Positions 22,824-35,925 of a stretch of 64,000 nt of DNA are shown here, one piece after another. The notes under the pieces were generated by a model, which was not told the origin of the DNA, searched no databases, and saw only the letters and a list, made by a program, of their open reading frames with translations. Within the stretch, counting starts at the first letter, position 1. The number at the start of each line of letters is the position of its first letter. A program made the translations under genes and the position numbers. Source of the DNA: Viola odorata (Eukaryota > Streptophyta > Magnoliopsida > Malpighiales > Violaceae); NCBI GenBank assembly GCA_963691705.1, contig OY829541.1, positions 39,945,661 through 40,009,660 of the forward strand, in the 5' to 3' direction.

Positions 22824-24201
22824 GTTTTAATCCCTTTGGGAGCAAATCCGAAGAGTGCGAGAACATGGCTGCCCTTGATTGATAGTGGAACGGTAAGGTG
22901 CTGTTTAGTTACGGAGAATTTTTTGAAAATTTTCCAAAACTGGAATTATTTCTAAAATCTGTTTCACAGTCAAAAAATTCCATTTTGGAAAATTTTCGGA
23001 AATATTTCCATTTGGAAAACATTTTTCAAATTTTTAAAATTTTTTTTTTTTTACTTTAGTTCAATAACTTCATATTGTTAATCTAAACAAAATATATATG
23101 TTATTTTAGACATGTCTACCCTCGTAATTTTGATAATTAATATGTAGATTGATACAAATTGTAATAAAAATACTTCATAATTGATATTTAACTAACTGAT
23201 ACTCCTAATTAAAATCATACGAGTAAAATTCAATAACCAACCGTGTTATAAGAAATTTCATGGCACGTGGCGCACCAATGGCTTAATTAATTATGATTTA
23301 ACTAACTAATGTTCGGTCACCTTTCTCATTTTGATTTTGCAGATTAATAAATATGAATTCAATTTTAATTTTAAAAAATCAATTAAATGAGCTCATATTA
23401 AAGTTACACTTATATGTAACGAATATATTTAATAATTTTTCATTTTAAAAAATTAAAATTAATAGATACACATAGGACTCACTCACTCCTAATATTAAAT
23501 AATTTGTAGTATGTTTGGAAATATTTCCATTTGGAAAACATTTTCCAAATTTTCGGAAATATTTCCATTTGGAAAACATTTTCCAATTTTTTTTTATTAC
23601 TTTAGTTCAATAAATTCATATTGTTAATCTAAAAATAATAATGTTATTTTAGACATGTCTGCCCTCGTAATTTTGATGATTAATATGTAGATTGATACAA
23701 ATTGTAATAAAAATACTTCATAATTGATATTGAACTAACTAATACTCCTAATTAAAACCATACGAGTAAAATTCAATAACCAACCGTCTTATAAGAAATT
23801 TTATGGTATGTGGCGCACCAATGGTTTAATTAATTATGATTTAACTAACTAATGTTCGGTCACTTTTCTCATTTTGATTTTGCAAATTAATAAATATGAA
23901 TTTACTTTTAATTTTAAAAAATCAATTAAATGAGTTGACAATAAAATTGAATTAACAATAGTAGTAGTTTTTTTTTCATTGTTTTTTAATTACGGAGAAT
24001 TTTTTGAAAATTCCATTCTGAATTTACTTACAGGGATTTTCTGAAAATTTTCCAAAACTGGATATATTTCCAAAATTTGTTGCACAACAATATTTTTCTC
24101 CAAATGAAATTAATTCCAAAATTTTCCATTTGGAAAACCAATCCCATCCCGCCACATCATAAGACCCATTTTTTAAATATTAGTTTGAAGGGAGTATTTT
24201 A

Positions 24202-24210
24202 GGCGGGAAA
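24202..24210 (+). promoter_or_regulatory. E2F-like site in the repeat unit
   Basis: GGCGGGAAA is the reverse complement of TTTCCCGCC, which matches the plant E2F consensus WTTSSCSS. The same nine bases recur at 40464, 43901, 47338, 50775, 54212, 57649 and 61086, one per complete unit. Binding is not shown by sequence alone. Confidence 0.5.
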
Positions 24211-25047
24211 AAAATTCTAAATTAATTCTAAATAAGTTTAAAACCCATTTATAAAATATTAAGAAAAATAAGAAAAGTGGATATATAATTACTAATCTTG
24301 AGATGAAGATTATGTTTTTGTAACTTTTAATTTATTTTGTTCAAAGTATTAAGTAAGAAGATTGAGTTTTTGTATGAAAGAAAAATTAAAAATGATGAGA
24401 GAGAGTAAAGTTGACCTGTAGACCCCACTTTGGAAATAAAGTGAAGAAATTTTTGGAAAACATCAAATATGGTGTTTCCAAAAGTTGGAGTATTTGTAGT
24501 GTTAATTTTGGAATTATTTCCAAAACTGAATAGTAATTGGAGAATTGGAAAAAATTTCAATTTTTGAAAAATTTTCCAAAAATTAAACAACCCTTAAATG
24601 GCTTGTGCTTTTGAATTTAAACATGAATATGTTTACCATACTGATATTTGATCTTTAATAAACTTAAAATGGGCTACTATTTAGTTTATTAATCTTAACA
24701 AAAAAATAACATTAGCATTATTTTTTAATTAAAATAAAATTGATTTAACAATAGTAGTAGTAATTAAAATAAAATTGATTCAACACGAGGAATCTCACTT
24801 GAAATGAATAAGATCCCGAACCAAAAATACTAAAATATGCAATAAAATGAAACAAAATAAATAGTAATCATAAAGAAAAAGTTTGATTTAAGGTCCGAAT
24901 TTACTCGCTCAGAATCCTCAATAAATATGAATTCACTTTTAATTTTAAAAAATCAATTAAATGAGCTCATATTAAAATTACACTTATATGTAACGAGAAA
25001 ATTACACTTATTTTCGTGGATGAGGAAGGATAACAAGAAAATATGCA

Positions 25048-25389
25048 TTGTTTAACTATCGACATTCGTCATTGAGAAATGTGATTGAAAGGGCTTTTGG
25101 CGTTCTGAAGGCTAGATTTCCAATCTTAAAGTCCATTCCAAATTATCTTCTTCATCGTCCGAGGCAAATACCTCTAGCTTGTTGTACACTACACAACTTT
25201 ATTCGAATGGAAGATAGAGTTGATCAACTATTCACAGAATATGGTACAGAAGGTCAGCAAAATTTAGACGAGAACGAAGCTAATGTGACGCAAGAAGGTA
25301 TTCAAGTGGATATGTCCCAACAACAACTAATGAATGACGTTAGAGAAGATATTGCAAATCAATTATGGTCTCATTATAATAATTGTTAG
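25048..25389 (+). pseudogene. PIF/Harbinger-type transposase C-terminal fragment
   Basis: The frame reads LFNYRHSSLRNVIERAFGVL, then KARFPILKSIPNY and CCTLHNFIR, the hallmark C-terminal part of DDE_Tnp_4 nucleases of PIF/Harbinger elements. The E in VIERAF is probably the third catalytic acid of the DDE triad. An acidic, Q-rich tail follows and ends IANQLWSHYNNC. Only about 113 of the usual roughly 400 residues remain. An in-frame TGA lies at 25021-25023 and there is no ATG at the homology start, so it cannot make active transposase. It points to the origin of the surrounding repeat. Exact copies recur in every complete unit after the gap. Confidence 0.88.
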
Positions 25390-26330
25390 AATATGAAGAA
25401 GTAACAATTTAAATTAAGTATGTTTTGAATGTTGATATTTGTGGTATTCACGTAATGAACAAATAATTCAAGACTATTTTATATGTATTTTATTTTCATA
25501 AACGGAATTATTATATTTATACTTGATCTTAGGTGAATACGATTTCGAGTTTGTAGTATTCACGTCATGAACAAATAATTCAAGACATGTATTTTATTTT
25601 CATGAACGGAATTATTATATTTATATTTGATCTTTAACGTGAATAGATTTAGCATATTTATAAATTATGAGGGTAGAAATGTCCAAAATAACATTGTTTC
25701 TTTTTTATGTTAACAATATGGATCGTTTGAGCTAAAAAAAAAAAATAATTTGGAATTTTTTTTTTGGAAAACTTAAAAAATGGCGTTTCCAGAATTTTCC
25801 AAATTTGTAGTGTTAATTCTGGAAAACTGAATAGTAATTGGAGAACTGAAAAATTTTCTGAAAATTTTCCATTTGGGAAAATGTTGCTGTGAAACAGATT
25901 TTGGAAATATTTCCAATTTTTAGAAAATTTTCCAAAAATTAAACAACCCTTAAATGGCTTGTGCTTTTGAATCTAAACATGAATATGTTTACCATACTTA
26001 TATTTGATCTTTAATAAACTTAAAATGGGCTACTATTTAGTTTATTAATCTTAACAAAAAAATAACATTAGCATTATTTTTTAATTAAAATAAAATTTAT
26101 TTAATAATAGTAGTAGTTTTTTTTTTCAAAAAAGTAAGAAATAGTTGTTAGGTGAATACGATTTTGAGTTTTCTAAGGTTGGAAAATGAAGGCTGGAAAA
26201 CAGAAAACGTACTGTAGCTGTGAAACAGAATTTTGGAAAACAGAAATAATTCCGGAAATAACTCCAGATGGAAAATTTTAAAAAACAGAAATAACTCCAA
26301 ACAGAATTAATTCCGTTATGAAACGCAGCT

Positions 26331-26935
26331 TAAGGTGCTGTTTAGTTACGGAGAATTTTTTGAAAATTTTCCAAAACTGGAATTATTTCTAAAATCTGTT
26401 TCACAGTCAAAAAATTCCATTTTGGAAAATTTTCGGAAATATTTCCATTTGGAAAACATTTTTCAAATTTTTAAAATTTTTTTTTTTTTACTTTAGTTCA
26501 ATAACTTCATATTGTTAATCTAAACAAAATATATATGTTATTTTAGACATGTCTACCCTCGTAATTTTGATAATTAATATGTAGATTGATACAAATTGTA
26601 ATAAAAATACTTCATAATTGATATTTAACTAACTGATACTCCTAATTAAAATCATACGAGTAAAATTCAATAACCAACCGTGTTATAAGAAATTTCATGG
26701 CACGTGGCGCACCAATGGCTTAATTAATTATGATTTAACTAACTAATGTTCGGTCACCTTTCTCATTTTGATTTTGCAGATTAATAAATATGAATTCAAT
26801 TTTAATTTTAAAAAATCAATTAAATGAGCTCATATTAAAGTTACACTTATATGTAACGAATATATTTAATAATTTTTCATTTTAAAAAATTAAAATTAAT
26901 AGATACACATAGGACTCACTCACTCCTAATATTAA
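26331..26935 (+). repeat. Tandem-repeat unit 2, first copy, truncated by gap
   Basis: The next unit begins at 26331 with the same TAAGGTGCTG start, directly joined to the end of unit 1, and is cut by the N gap after 605 bases. It agrees with 42593-43197 after the gap wherever I compared them. Confidence 0.95.
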
Positions 26936-27135
26936 NNNNNNNNNNNNNNNNNNNNNNNNNNNNNNNNNNNNNNNNNNNNNNNNNNNNNNNNNNNNNNNNN
27001 NNNNNNNNNNNNNNNNNNNNNNNNNNNNNNNNNNNNNNNNNNNNNNNNNNNNNNNNNNNNNNNNNNNNNNNNNNNNNNNNNNNNNNNNNNNNNNNNNNNN
27101 NNNNNNNNNNNNNNNNNNNNNNNNNNNNNNNNNNN
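26936..27135. other. Assembly gap of 200 N
   Basis: Exactly 200 N, which suggests a placeholder of fixed size and not a measured gap. Left of it is array sequence; right of it the sequence restarts in the middle of TERT exon 4. Any reading frame drawn across it is meaningless. Confidence 1.
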
Positions 27136-30100
27136 AGAAACTTAGCTCACTTAATGTTTGTGGTCCTAGAAGATCTGTAAGCACTATACTTGCCGAATGC
27201 AATCAGACAAGTTTGTCTGATGCGGCCCCCGAAAAAACTGGAACTACAATCTTCAAAGAGAGAGGGTGCTCAAATGAAGAATTTGACGGATTAAATTTGA
27301 TTATGGTGAAGCCCAAGAAGCGTTCCAGAGCATTTAGGTGGCAGCGCCGTAAAAAGCATATGCATTTAGAAGTTAAGTCAGCCAATGATAAAATTGGCGA
27401 AGTTAGCTCATGTAGGGGACTCCAATCTGACTTAAACATTGATTCAAGTCATTACAATGGAAAGGTAATTTCTTTTGAAGAAATTTGACACATTGACTTT
27501 AAGCTTAAAGTTAAATGTTGGAATGGATCAACAAAAAATGTTTTTTCTTTTCTGGAGAAATCTTTTAATCTATTTTCTTTTATTTCTTTTTGTTTATACC
27601 TCAGATGCTACAGCAATGTTTCTGTTGTCTTGTGTTGCAAGCTTCCCAAGCAGTCAGTGATGGCACTCAAATCAATAGGCTACCCATATTCTATAATTCA
27701 GAGCATTCTTCGTTGGTTCTTCTTCGAAAGCGTATCCTTCCCAAATTTCTAAACATATTGATGCATGTTTTGCTCTTCATGCTTCCCGATACCCTAGATG
27801 TTGTGACATGCTTTATTGATTTTTAATCTGTAACATATTGTTTCTTTTCGGGTTTGTAGTCATCCTACTCAGATTTGGTAGACTATTTTGGAGCTTCTAC
27901 AAAATATGGTTTAAGGGTTTTTCTCTTTGCGTTATTAAAATGTCTTGCATAACCTTAATTATATCAGATGCATTGACTTCCTTAAAGCCCAGTTTGGCTG
28001 GTTCGAGATCACTTCTTGCTAGTGTTTTTGGCGTATCTGATACAAATCTACGTGCTTTCTCAAGTTCATGCTTGCACAAAGATGGTGTTTGTCTCCAGGA
28101 ATCTACATGCCTGTAAGTTAGTTACCTTTGTGTGGACAGTTTATGGGTGTTAAAATTCCTTATGATGTGTTGTTTTATGATTTTCTAGGAACATTGCCTT
28201 GTATATCTTCTATCATTCAGGTCTTTGGCTGCTGTTGAACTTATAGCACCGTAGCAATCTCTGGTATTTTAGGTTGATGTCTAACAATAAAGAAGATAGG
28301 ATGGTTGGTTTCAGTTAGGTGTTATGATTGAAAATATATTTGTTTATGAGGTAGCTGAGGAAATAAGAAGATATAGGTTCTCTTAGGGATAAAAAACTAT
28401 TCATGGTTAAGAGTAAGAAAAGTTAGGTGTTATGACTGAAAATATATTTGTTTATGAGGTAGCTGAGGAAATAAGAATTGCATCATTGCAAAACAGAGCG
28501 AGAAGTTCCATTCTCTCATTTTTATCAATTGTAAATAAACCATTACATGCTTAGGCATTATTAGACTCATAGAGTTCCTATTATGAGTACCTCTAATTGT
28601 AGGTTAGAAATGTAACAATTATGTTTTAATTTATTGGAAACCCTAACCAAAATAAAACTCTGAGCATAAAATGGCTCTTATATCTGTATGTATCATGCCA
28701 TGCCTCCAGTGACTGAAGCTAGATCAATGGCTTTAGGATTTTCTAATGGTGGATGGAAAAGGTTTTGCCATGTCTTTCAGTTCAAACTCCTTTTAATCCA
28801 GTTGAAGCCATTTGTGGGGAAGAGTTCATTGGAGTCTGGTTTTTCATGAGATGATTAGTGTACCCCTGGTTGGTTATTTAAAAATATAGACATAAAGAAG
28901 TTAACATTAGAGCTCATTCCTGTTCTCACAGAAAATTTACATAAAAAGGAAAAAAAGGAAAGAAAAATAAATCTTTGAATCAAGTTTCAAAATGAAAGTA
29001 ACTATTCTATACTAACGTAAATGGTTAGAATCCTGGAGTTGGATTATGTGACATCAAGCATGGAACTCAAATGACCAATTAATGGAATAATATGCTTTTG
29101 TTTTTAATGTCCCAGGTATCATTCACTTCTTAAGTCGTTGAAGGTTCTTTTGCACCGTACTCAAGACTGCAAGCTTTTGAGATTGTTGGATAAGCATTGT
29201 GTTGTTTCATCAATGAATGAAGTAAGTTTTTGGTGCAAGACTTTAGTGATGTGTAAGTGGCATGCCTTTGGAATCCTAATTTAATTTACAGTTACTAAAA
29301 AAAATGCAACTTTCTTTTGGATGGTTCTCTTTTTGTATAAAATGATTTTGAGGGAGAATCTCTTAATAAATATCATGACGTTAACAGTGTACACTAAAAT
29401 GGACACAGGACACGATTGATCCCCTAAATGCGGCACTGAAATCTTATTGCTCAAAGAGTGAGGTGGTATCATTTATATGGGCAGTTTGCAGATACGTAGT
29501 TCCTCCTGATTTGCTAGGAACTCCTTCCAACTGGAGAATATTGAGGAGAAATATTTCCAAGTTTGTGCAGCTTAGAAGATTTGAAAAATTCACATTAAAA
29601 CAGTGTATTCACAAGTTGAAGACTTCTGACTTCCCATTTTTGTCAAATAAACAGTCTTCATGCCACTTGGATGCTTTGGTGCCAAATATTGTCCCAGGGC
29701 ATACTGCACACGGTCATAAGGGCTGTGATAAATTGAAAGATGTTGCAAATAATACGAAGCATGTATTCTTACAGAAATGGATATTTTGGTTCTTTTCAGT
29801 TCTGGTTGTGCCATTGGTGCAAGCCAACTTTTACGTCACAGAAAGTGAGTTTGGCAAACAAGATGTCTATTATTATCGGAAGTCAATTTGGGACAAAGTC
29901 AAGAATGGAGCAATTGCTAACTTGAAAGGTCAGAACTATCAGAACTTGGATATTGCCGATGTTAGGAGTATTATAAGTTGTAGATCTTTTGGATTCTCAA
30001 AGCTCAGACTTCTTCCAAAAGGAAATGGAGTAAGAATATTAGCAAATCTAAAGGCATCATCGAGAATACCTCATCATGGACAAACTTCTCAAGCTCACGC

Positions 30101-33100
30101 ATTTGGACTGCAGGGAAAAGTTGCACGCCATCCTAACTTAGTTAAAGTAAAACATTTCAAGTCTGTGAATTGTTTTCTTCGTGAAACACATGCCGTTCTG
30201 AAAGGTATACAATTGAAGGAACCAGAGAAGTTAGGCTCATCTGTCTTTGACTACAATGACATCTACAGAAAGCTCTGCCCATTTATAATTGCTCTGAGGA
30301 ATGGATTGACCATGTTGCCTGATGTATTCATAGTTGTTTGTGATGTGTCAAAAGCATTTGATTCCATAGATCAAGATAAGTTGCTTGGCATGATGGGAGA
30401 TGTTATGCTGGAGGATGAATATTTCCTAAAACAGTTTTGTCAAGTTGTCTGTACCAAGAAATATCTATGGGTTCATGAGCAGCTTGTTTTAGCAGATCCA
30501 AATATGAACACCAGTTTTTCAAGTTTGAGTTCCTCTGCTCTCTTTGGTTCATTGCATACCATCCTTGTTAATCAGGTATGCTATTTGTACTTTTTTCCCA
30601 CTATGTGTAAACTTCTTAAAAAAATTGATTTCTTCTTTCTTTTGCGTTCCCTTTATTGTTAGAATCACCTACAAATACTTGTATATCGTGTAGAACTGAG
30701 TGGGGGAAGGTTAATTATGGCATTCTGATCTTGGGGGAGGTGGGAGGGGACTCAGTCAGAGACCCTGCTGGGACCTTCAGTGGCCCTTATTAATCATGGT
30801 TTGAGCCTTATAGTTGAGTTGATAAGTTAACTATGAACAGTTGTTTAACCTTCCCAGACCTTTTCTATTCCTTCTAACTTGCAAGATGAAAGTGGTCTGC
30901 CATCGCCTAAGCACCCCAGACTTGTTTTAGGTACCTCTTGCGAGTCTTTCATATCACCTCCCATATGGGCCATATCATTATTTATTTCAGTCTTTGGTTT
31001 TGATTTTTGGTTTTACTTCCATTTAGTATTTTATCATCTACAGGTATGGAAGGCATATCATAGAAGCCCTGCAATGAGATAAGAAGCTTAGTGCTACTTT
31101 ATGGAGATCTTCTCCATCTTGTCTGTATTAACCATAGTATTTCTGACTTGTGAGAAGTACTTTAATGAAGTAATTTCGATAGGTGTTTCGATTGGATTAG
31201 GTGTTCTCTTGGATCTTTGAAACTGCTTTTTGTGTGGGAAGACCTTGTAGAGGTGGAGTTATGGAGGTTGAAGAAGAGAAGCTTAGGTGGTGGGGAAGAG
31301 AGAAACAAAGAGGGTTAGAATAAAAGTGCAGGAGGGTTAAGTACATTTTGGGCTTAAAGTATTGCTAGACATTGGGTGAAGGGGAGATTGGGAGAGAGTA
31401 ACAAATGCTATATAGAGTAGTGATTTTTCTTTTCATTTTTACTCATGAAAATGAGAAATGCTCATTGCTCATTACTGTCTATGCATATGATTTTCTTATA
31501 AGTTGCAAAATATATGCTTTAGAAGAAAGTCATAGAAATTGTGCGGACAGAATATTGCCCTCGGCATCAATACAAGTGTATGATTTAAGGTTAGGACTTA
31601 AACCTGAGATCTATCCTTCCTTGCAAAGCAAGGATTTCCACTGAGCTAAGCTCATTGGTAGATCTTCATACGTTGATGATAATAAAACCAATCTGGATGA
31701 TGGAAACCTATCACTCATTGTAAACTAACTGGTTAGTAATCTGGAAGCTAGTTGTATTATATATCTATGTCTACTATTGTTTGATACTTGTCTCGTGTTG
31801 CAGGGGCGTAGTAGGTATTTGTTAAAGGAAGAGCTCCTGTTTAATCTAAAAGAGCATGTGAAGCGTAATGTGCTTCAGTTAGGTAGAACATTTTACTTGC
31901 AAGGGATAGGTATACCTCAAGGAAGTGTATTATCTTCTCTTCTTTGCTCATTATACTATGGGGACCTTGAAAGGAGCGTGATCTTTCCATTTCTTGATAA
32001 ACTTGATGGACCTTCACTAAAGAATCTACCAAGAGATGATTCTCAAAGTGCTTCCGTTCCAGAATGCAGCTCAGAGGCTAATGTCATGTCCTCCCCCCGT
32101 CATATTCTTCTCAGATTAATTGATGACTTCCTTTTCATATCAACCTCAAAGAAGCATGCTACTGGTTTTCTCTCGAGGTTACGGCGGGGATTTCGGGATT
32201 ACAACTGCTATATGAATGAGGGCAAGTTCTGTTGTAATTTTCATATTGGACCTGCATCAGATCTTCCATCAAACAGGGTGCATGTTGGTGAAGATGGTAA
32301 ATCATTTCTTCGATGGAGTGGTTTGCTTTTAAACTCCTGCACTTTAGAAGTTCAGGCAGATTACACAAGGTTAGTTCTTTGGAATTTCTTGTGGATAGAT
32401 ATGTCCTGATTCTTATCTGGCTTCTCTGTTGCGTTGTTTTTGGTTCTTAATTTCAGAGGAGGCCTATTGGGGAAGCCAGTCAAAGATGCTTGATTTTTGT
32501 AATCAGTGAATTGTTTTACAAAAGATTATGCTTGTTTCAATTTTACTTGAACATCAAAGCCACCACAATAATTACCGCATGCTTGTCTGCTTATCCTTTA
32601 CACTTTATGTCTATGCGATACTTAATTGATCCCTAAACAGGTATCTGAATAACCATTTAAGCTCAACGCTTACTGTCTGCTGGCAAGGAAAACCTGGGCG
32701 TCATCTGAAGATGAAGTTGTTCAGCTTCTTGAGGCCCAAGTGTCATCCCATATTCTTTGATTCAAATATTAACTCTTCGCCCGTCGTTAGGTTAAACATC
32801 TATCAAGCATTTTTGATATGTGCAATGAAGTTCCACTGCTATGTGTCTGACATGTCATATATTTGCAAACTGCACCCAAGATTCTATTTCGAAATTGTGG
32901 AAAGATCCTTAAGGTAAGAATGTTTCTCTGAAAGTAGAATTGTTTTTGTGCTCTAAATTTTTGTTTGTAACAAGTATCTCAAACTTCACGAACTGTCTTG
33001 GTAAATTTTATAGGAATGAACCACCCTATGATTTATAATCTAAAACTTACTTGCAGTTCTCTTATGTTGCCAACATGATTCAGCAGTAGTAGTTAGTCAT

Positions 33101-33525
33101 GGTAGAGTAAGCAAGTCATTGTTAAAGTTCTTGAAAATGGCTCTTTTCATCATTGTACTCTCATAACCTTCAAATGCAAAAGCAATCCTTCTATGTCACA
33201 GCCACCTTTACCCTTTTATATGTTTTTTTTTTCCTTTTGTGTGATTGCTAGGTATATGTATGTGCTCATTAGGAAAAGGATGCGTTCTGTACACGTCAGC
33301 TCTCATTTCCGCCCGATTCTTCAGTTGAAGGGGAGTGAGGTTGAATGGCTTGGTTTAAATGCTTATATAGAAGTATTGAAGAAAAAACAAACAAAGCACA
33401 AAGAATTGCTCTCTCTGTTGTTGAAGAAGATGTCAATACAGAGAATAACTGGAAATGCGTCATCTCAACTAAAATATGCAGTTGATCGCTCACATTCGTG
33501 CGTAATTTGGAAAATCAAGTATTAG
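27136..33525 (+). pseudogene. TERT: Second TERT copy, lacking exons 1-3 and the start of exon 4
   Basis: Sequence from 27136 repeats 10874 onward at offset 16262. Exon parts: 27136-27464 (rest of exon 4), 27605-27731, 27968-28112, 29116-29221, 29409-30575, 31804-32369, 32641-32913 and 33252-33525. The retained exons encode the same protein as the first copy, including CDVSKAFDS, GIPQGSVLSS and LIDDFLF, with no disabling change. It has no 5' end, so it cannot be expressed as drawn. The break lies exactly at the gap, so this is more likely the same locus assembled twice than a true pseudogene. Confidence 0.9.
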
Positions 33526-35925
33526 GTACTCATGTGGTAAGTATCTAAACCATTGATCTCTTTTCATTCATTTGATATTTGCTCTTAGTCTCGTTAAGGT
33601 TATATGAATATGTCAAGGCAGTTTTGTTTCCTCTAGCAGTAGAAGGATATGGTATCTCTAAACAGAATGTCAACTTTTCTAGTTCTGTTTTTGTTGTCAA
33701 ATTGGAGCATTTTTTTTTAATTCTTATTTCTGGCATTAATATAGGTAAAATTATTTTGTTTTGTTTTGTATTTTCATTTTTCCCACTTGGATTTAGCTTG
33801 TAATCTTGCATCCTAGTTTCACCCTCTCGTGGATCTTTGGTTCTTATTTCCTGGTGGCAATAATGTTAGATGTAAACTACCAAGTTCAGTTTGACCAATA
33901 GACGAGGCTAATAAGCTCTTATCATACTTGGTTAAGGCAAAATAAATTCAATCTCTTGATGCCAAAACATAACATTTTCTCCTTTATCACTGTTTCGGTA
34001 TGTGAAAGCTTCATATGAAGTTTCTCATCGTCTTCAACTCATACACAAGAAATTTGTAGAAGGTTTTCCAAATATTTTCCTTTACTACTTATAAATACCA
34101 CAAGGGAGTTGCTGGTAAAAATTTAGATTTTGTTTTTATAGCTGTTTATTTATTTATTTTTTATGATAAGGTTACTTAGAATTCTAGCAAGAACGTATAC
34201 CCGGTGTGAACAAGATTAGCCCTTGCCCGGTGGATTTATGAATACTTGTGGTTCAGACCTAAAAAAAAAAAAAATGGTGGATGCATTTTATCCAATTGAT
34301 AGTTTAATGCCTAGTTTTCATAATTTTCAAATGATTAAAAGGAAGAAGATGGAGTATAAGACAATTTTCTGTATGTCCTCTCCTAAAGAAGAGACTTTAT
34401 TTTCTTATGAAGGACAAAACCACATCTGAGTTAATGGACTTATCAGCACAATGCCTATTAAGTTAGGAAGCAGAGTTCACCAGGTTTCAGGTTTTGCTTT
34501 TGAAGGTTCTGTTGGTATTGCTAGTCATTGTTTACTTGCTGACTGTGATTCCCATGGTTTTTCTTTTCGCTATCAGATTTCTCAAGCTTCTGTTGGCTGT
34601 TTCTGACCTTGAGGAAAAATTTACTGCACGAGCATAGAACTCGAAATGCCATTCCTTGAAGAAGTTGGAGAAGAAGTGCAATGACGCTCAGTCTCGGTGA
34701 AAAAGCTCTCGAACAAGAGAGGATCACACTTCTAGAGATATATTGGATAAAGTGGTGTTTTCATGGCCGAGATTCTCGACGCTGAAGATGAGGAATGCAA
34801 TAGGAGTAGAGCCAGTTGTTGAGGGAGCAATGCTGGTGGGTTTTGAAGGAAAAAAGAATAGGACCCCATGGTTTCATTTAATTAATAATAATAACTTCTT
34901 TATTTTATTTTATTTTATTTTGAGAGTTCGGAAATTCTTATCCTCATAATCGCACTCACCGCACCAAATGATAACCGTGCGGATGGTGCCATATCTTTGA
35001 TTGACTTATTCATAAGATGCCGGAAGATGTTACAGCGTAAACTTTCCAACGAATCAAGTTAGTTAATGTCTTTATAATAAAGTGCTTAGGAAAAGTTATT
35101 AGTAAAAAGAAAATGAATAAGTTATGATAAAAATGGGACACAACTCAAGTACTTGCCCTAAAAATGGTACAAGTACTTGAGGGATCTCATATTTATGTTA
35201 ACTTGGACAGAACTAATTGTCTTCACACGACTGATTGCCGTGTACATTGGCTGCGGTGGTTACAGATACTTGTGATCCATTGGTGAAAGAAACCTATATT
35301 GAACTTTCATGTAGCTCTTGCCGATGTTGAGAATCCGGATCCCCCAAACGGGCGAGAAGCACACTGAAACTGGCCAAGCTGTCTCCAAATGCAAGATCAT
35401 TAATGGATTGTGATAAACTCAGTTGATGTGGATGTTTGTTGGGGCCAGAGCTGATCCACCCTCCTTAGTTTAATGTTAAGACCTAGAACCGTAAGTTTTC
35501 GAGAAATTCAAAAGAGAACTTTGCCCAGCCCAGCTATTGATCTATCTATCATCATTCACGATGGATCATCACTACATTGTCGACAAATAAAAAGATGATT
35601 TTTTTTAAGAAAGTCACTAAAGTTGGTCTAGTGGAAGGAAATGAAGACTGAGGCTCAGCCTATCTGAAGCATTTTATTGTGCATACAATTGCTGAGTTTC
35701 CTTGTAACAATTCGACTGATATCAACTCATACTGACCCATAATAGGTTAATGTTTCCCCATTATTCATAGCAACTCAATATGGCAAAAAATAAGGGAAAA
35801 AATGCTGTCCATGGGAATAATAAACCCATAAGAAGCATTAGTAGCCTGGATTAAAATTCAAGATGGGAAAGTCACCGGATCTGGGAATAGAAAAGCAGAA
35901 CACTATATCACAAAAATTCGCCTTG
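33526..35925. other. Second copy of the TERT-QCR6 intergenic region
   Basis: Repeats 17264-19663 at offset 16262, including the A-run and TTTTA run. No independent gene is present. Confidence 0.85.

Larger units (their letters stand above)
22894..26330 (+). repeat. Tandem-repeat unit (3437 bp), first copy, unit 1
   Basis: This is the first complete unit. It starts TAAGGTGCTGTTTAGTTACGG and ends CCGTTATGAAACGCAGCT, and these ends are imperfect inverted repeats (about 15 of 20 bases with one gap). Within the unit, two related blocks of about 340 bases lie at 23055-23400 and 23601-23945. Terminal-like sequences (AAACAACCCTTA on the right side) occur at about 24585-24597 and 25941-25953, each followed by a duplicated segment of about 170 bases 1356 bases apart. 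A transposase fragment lies at 25048-25389. The structure is that of nested, related TIR elements. Confidence 0.9.

Noticed and set aside
24327..24590. An 87-residue minus-strand open frame repeated in every unit
   Set aside because: It is low-complexity F/L/N/S-rich sequence translated from AT-rich terminal-repeat DNA, with no family features. Its repetition only reflects the tandem array.
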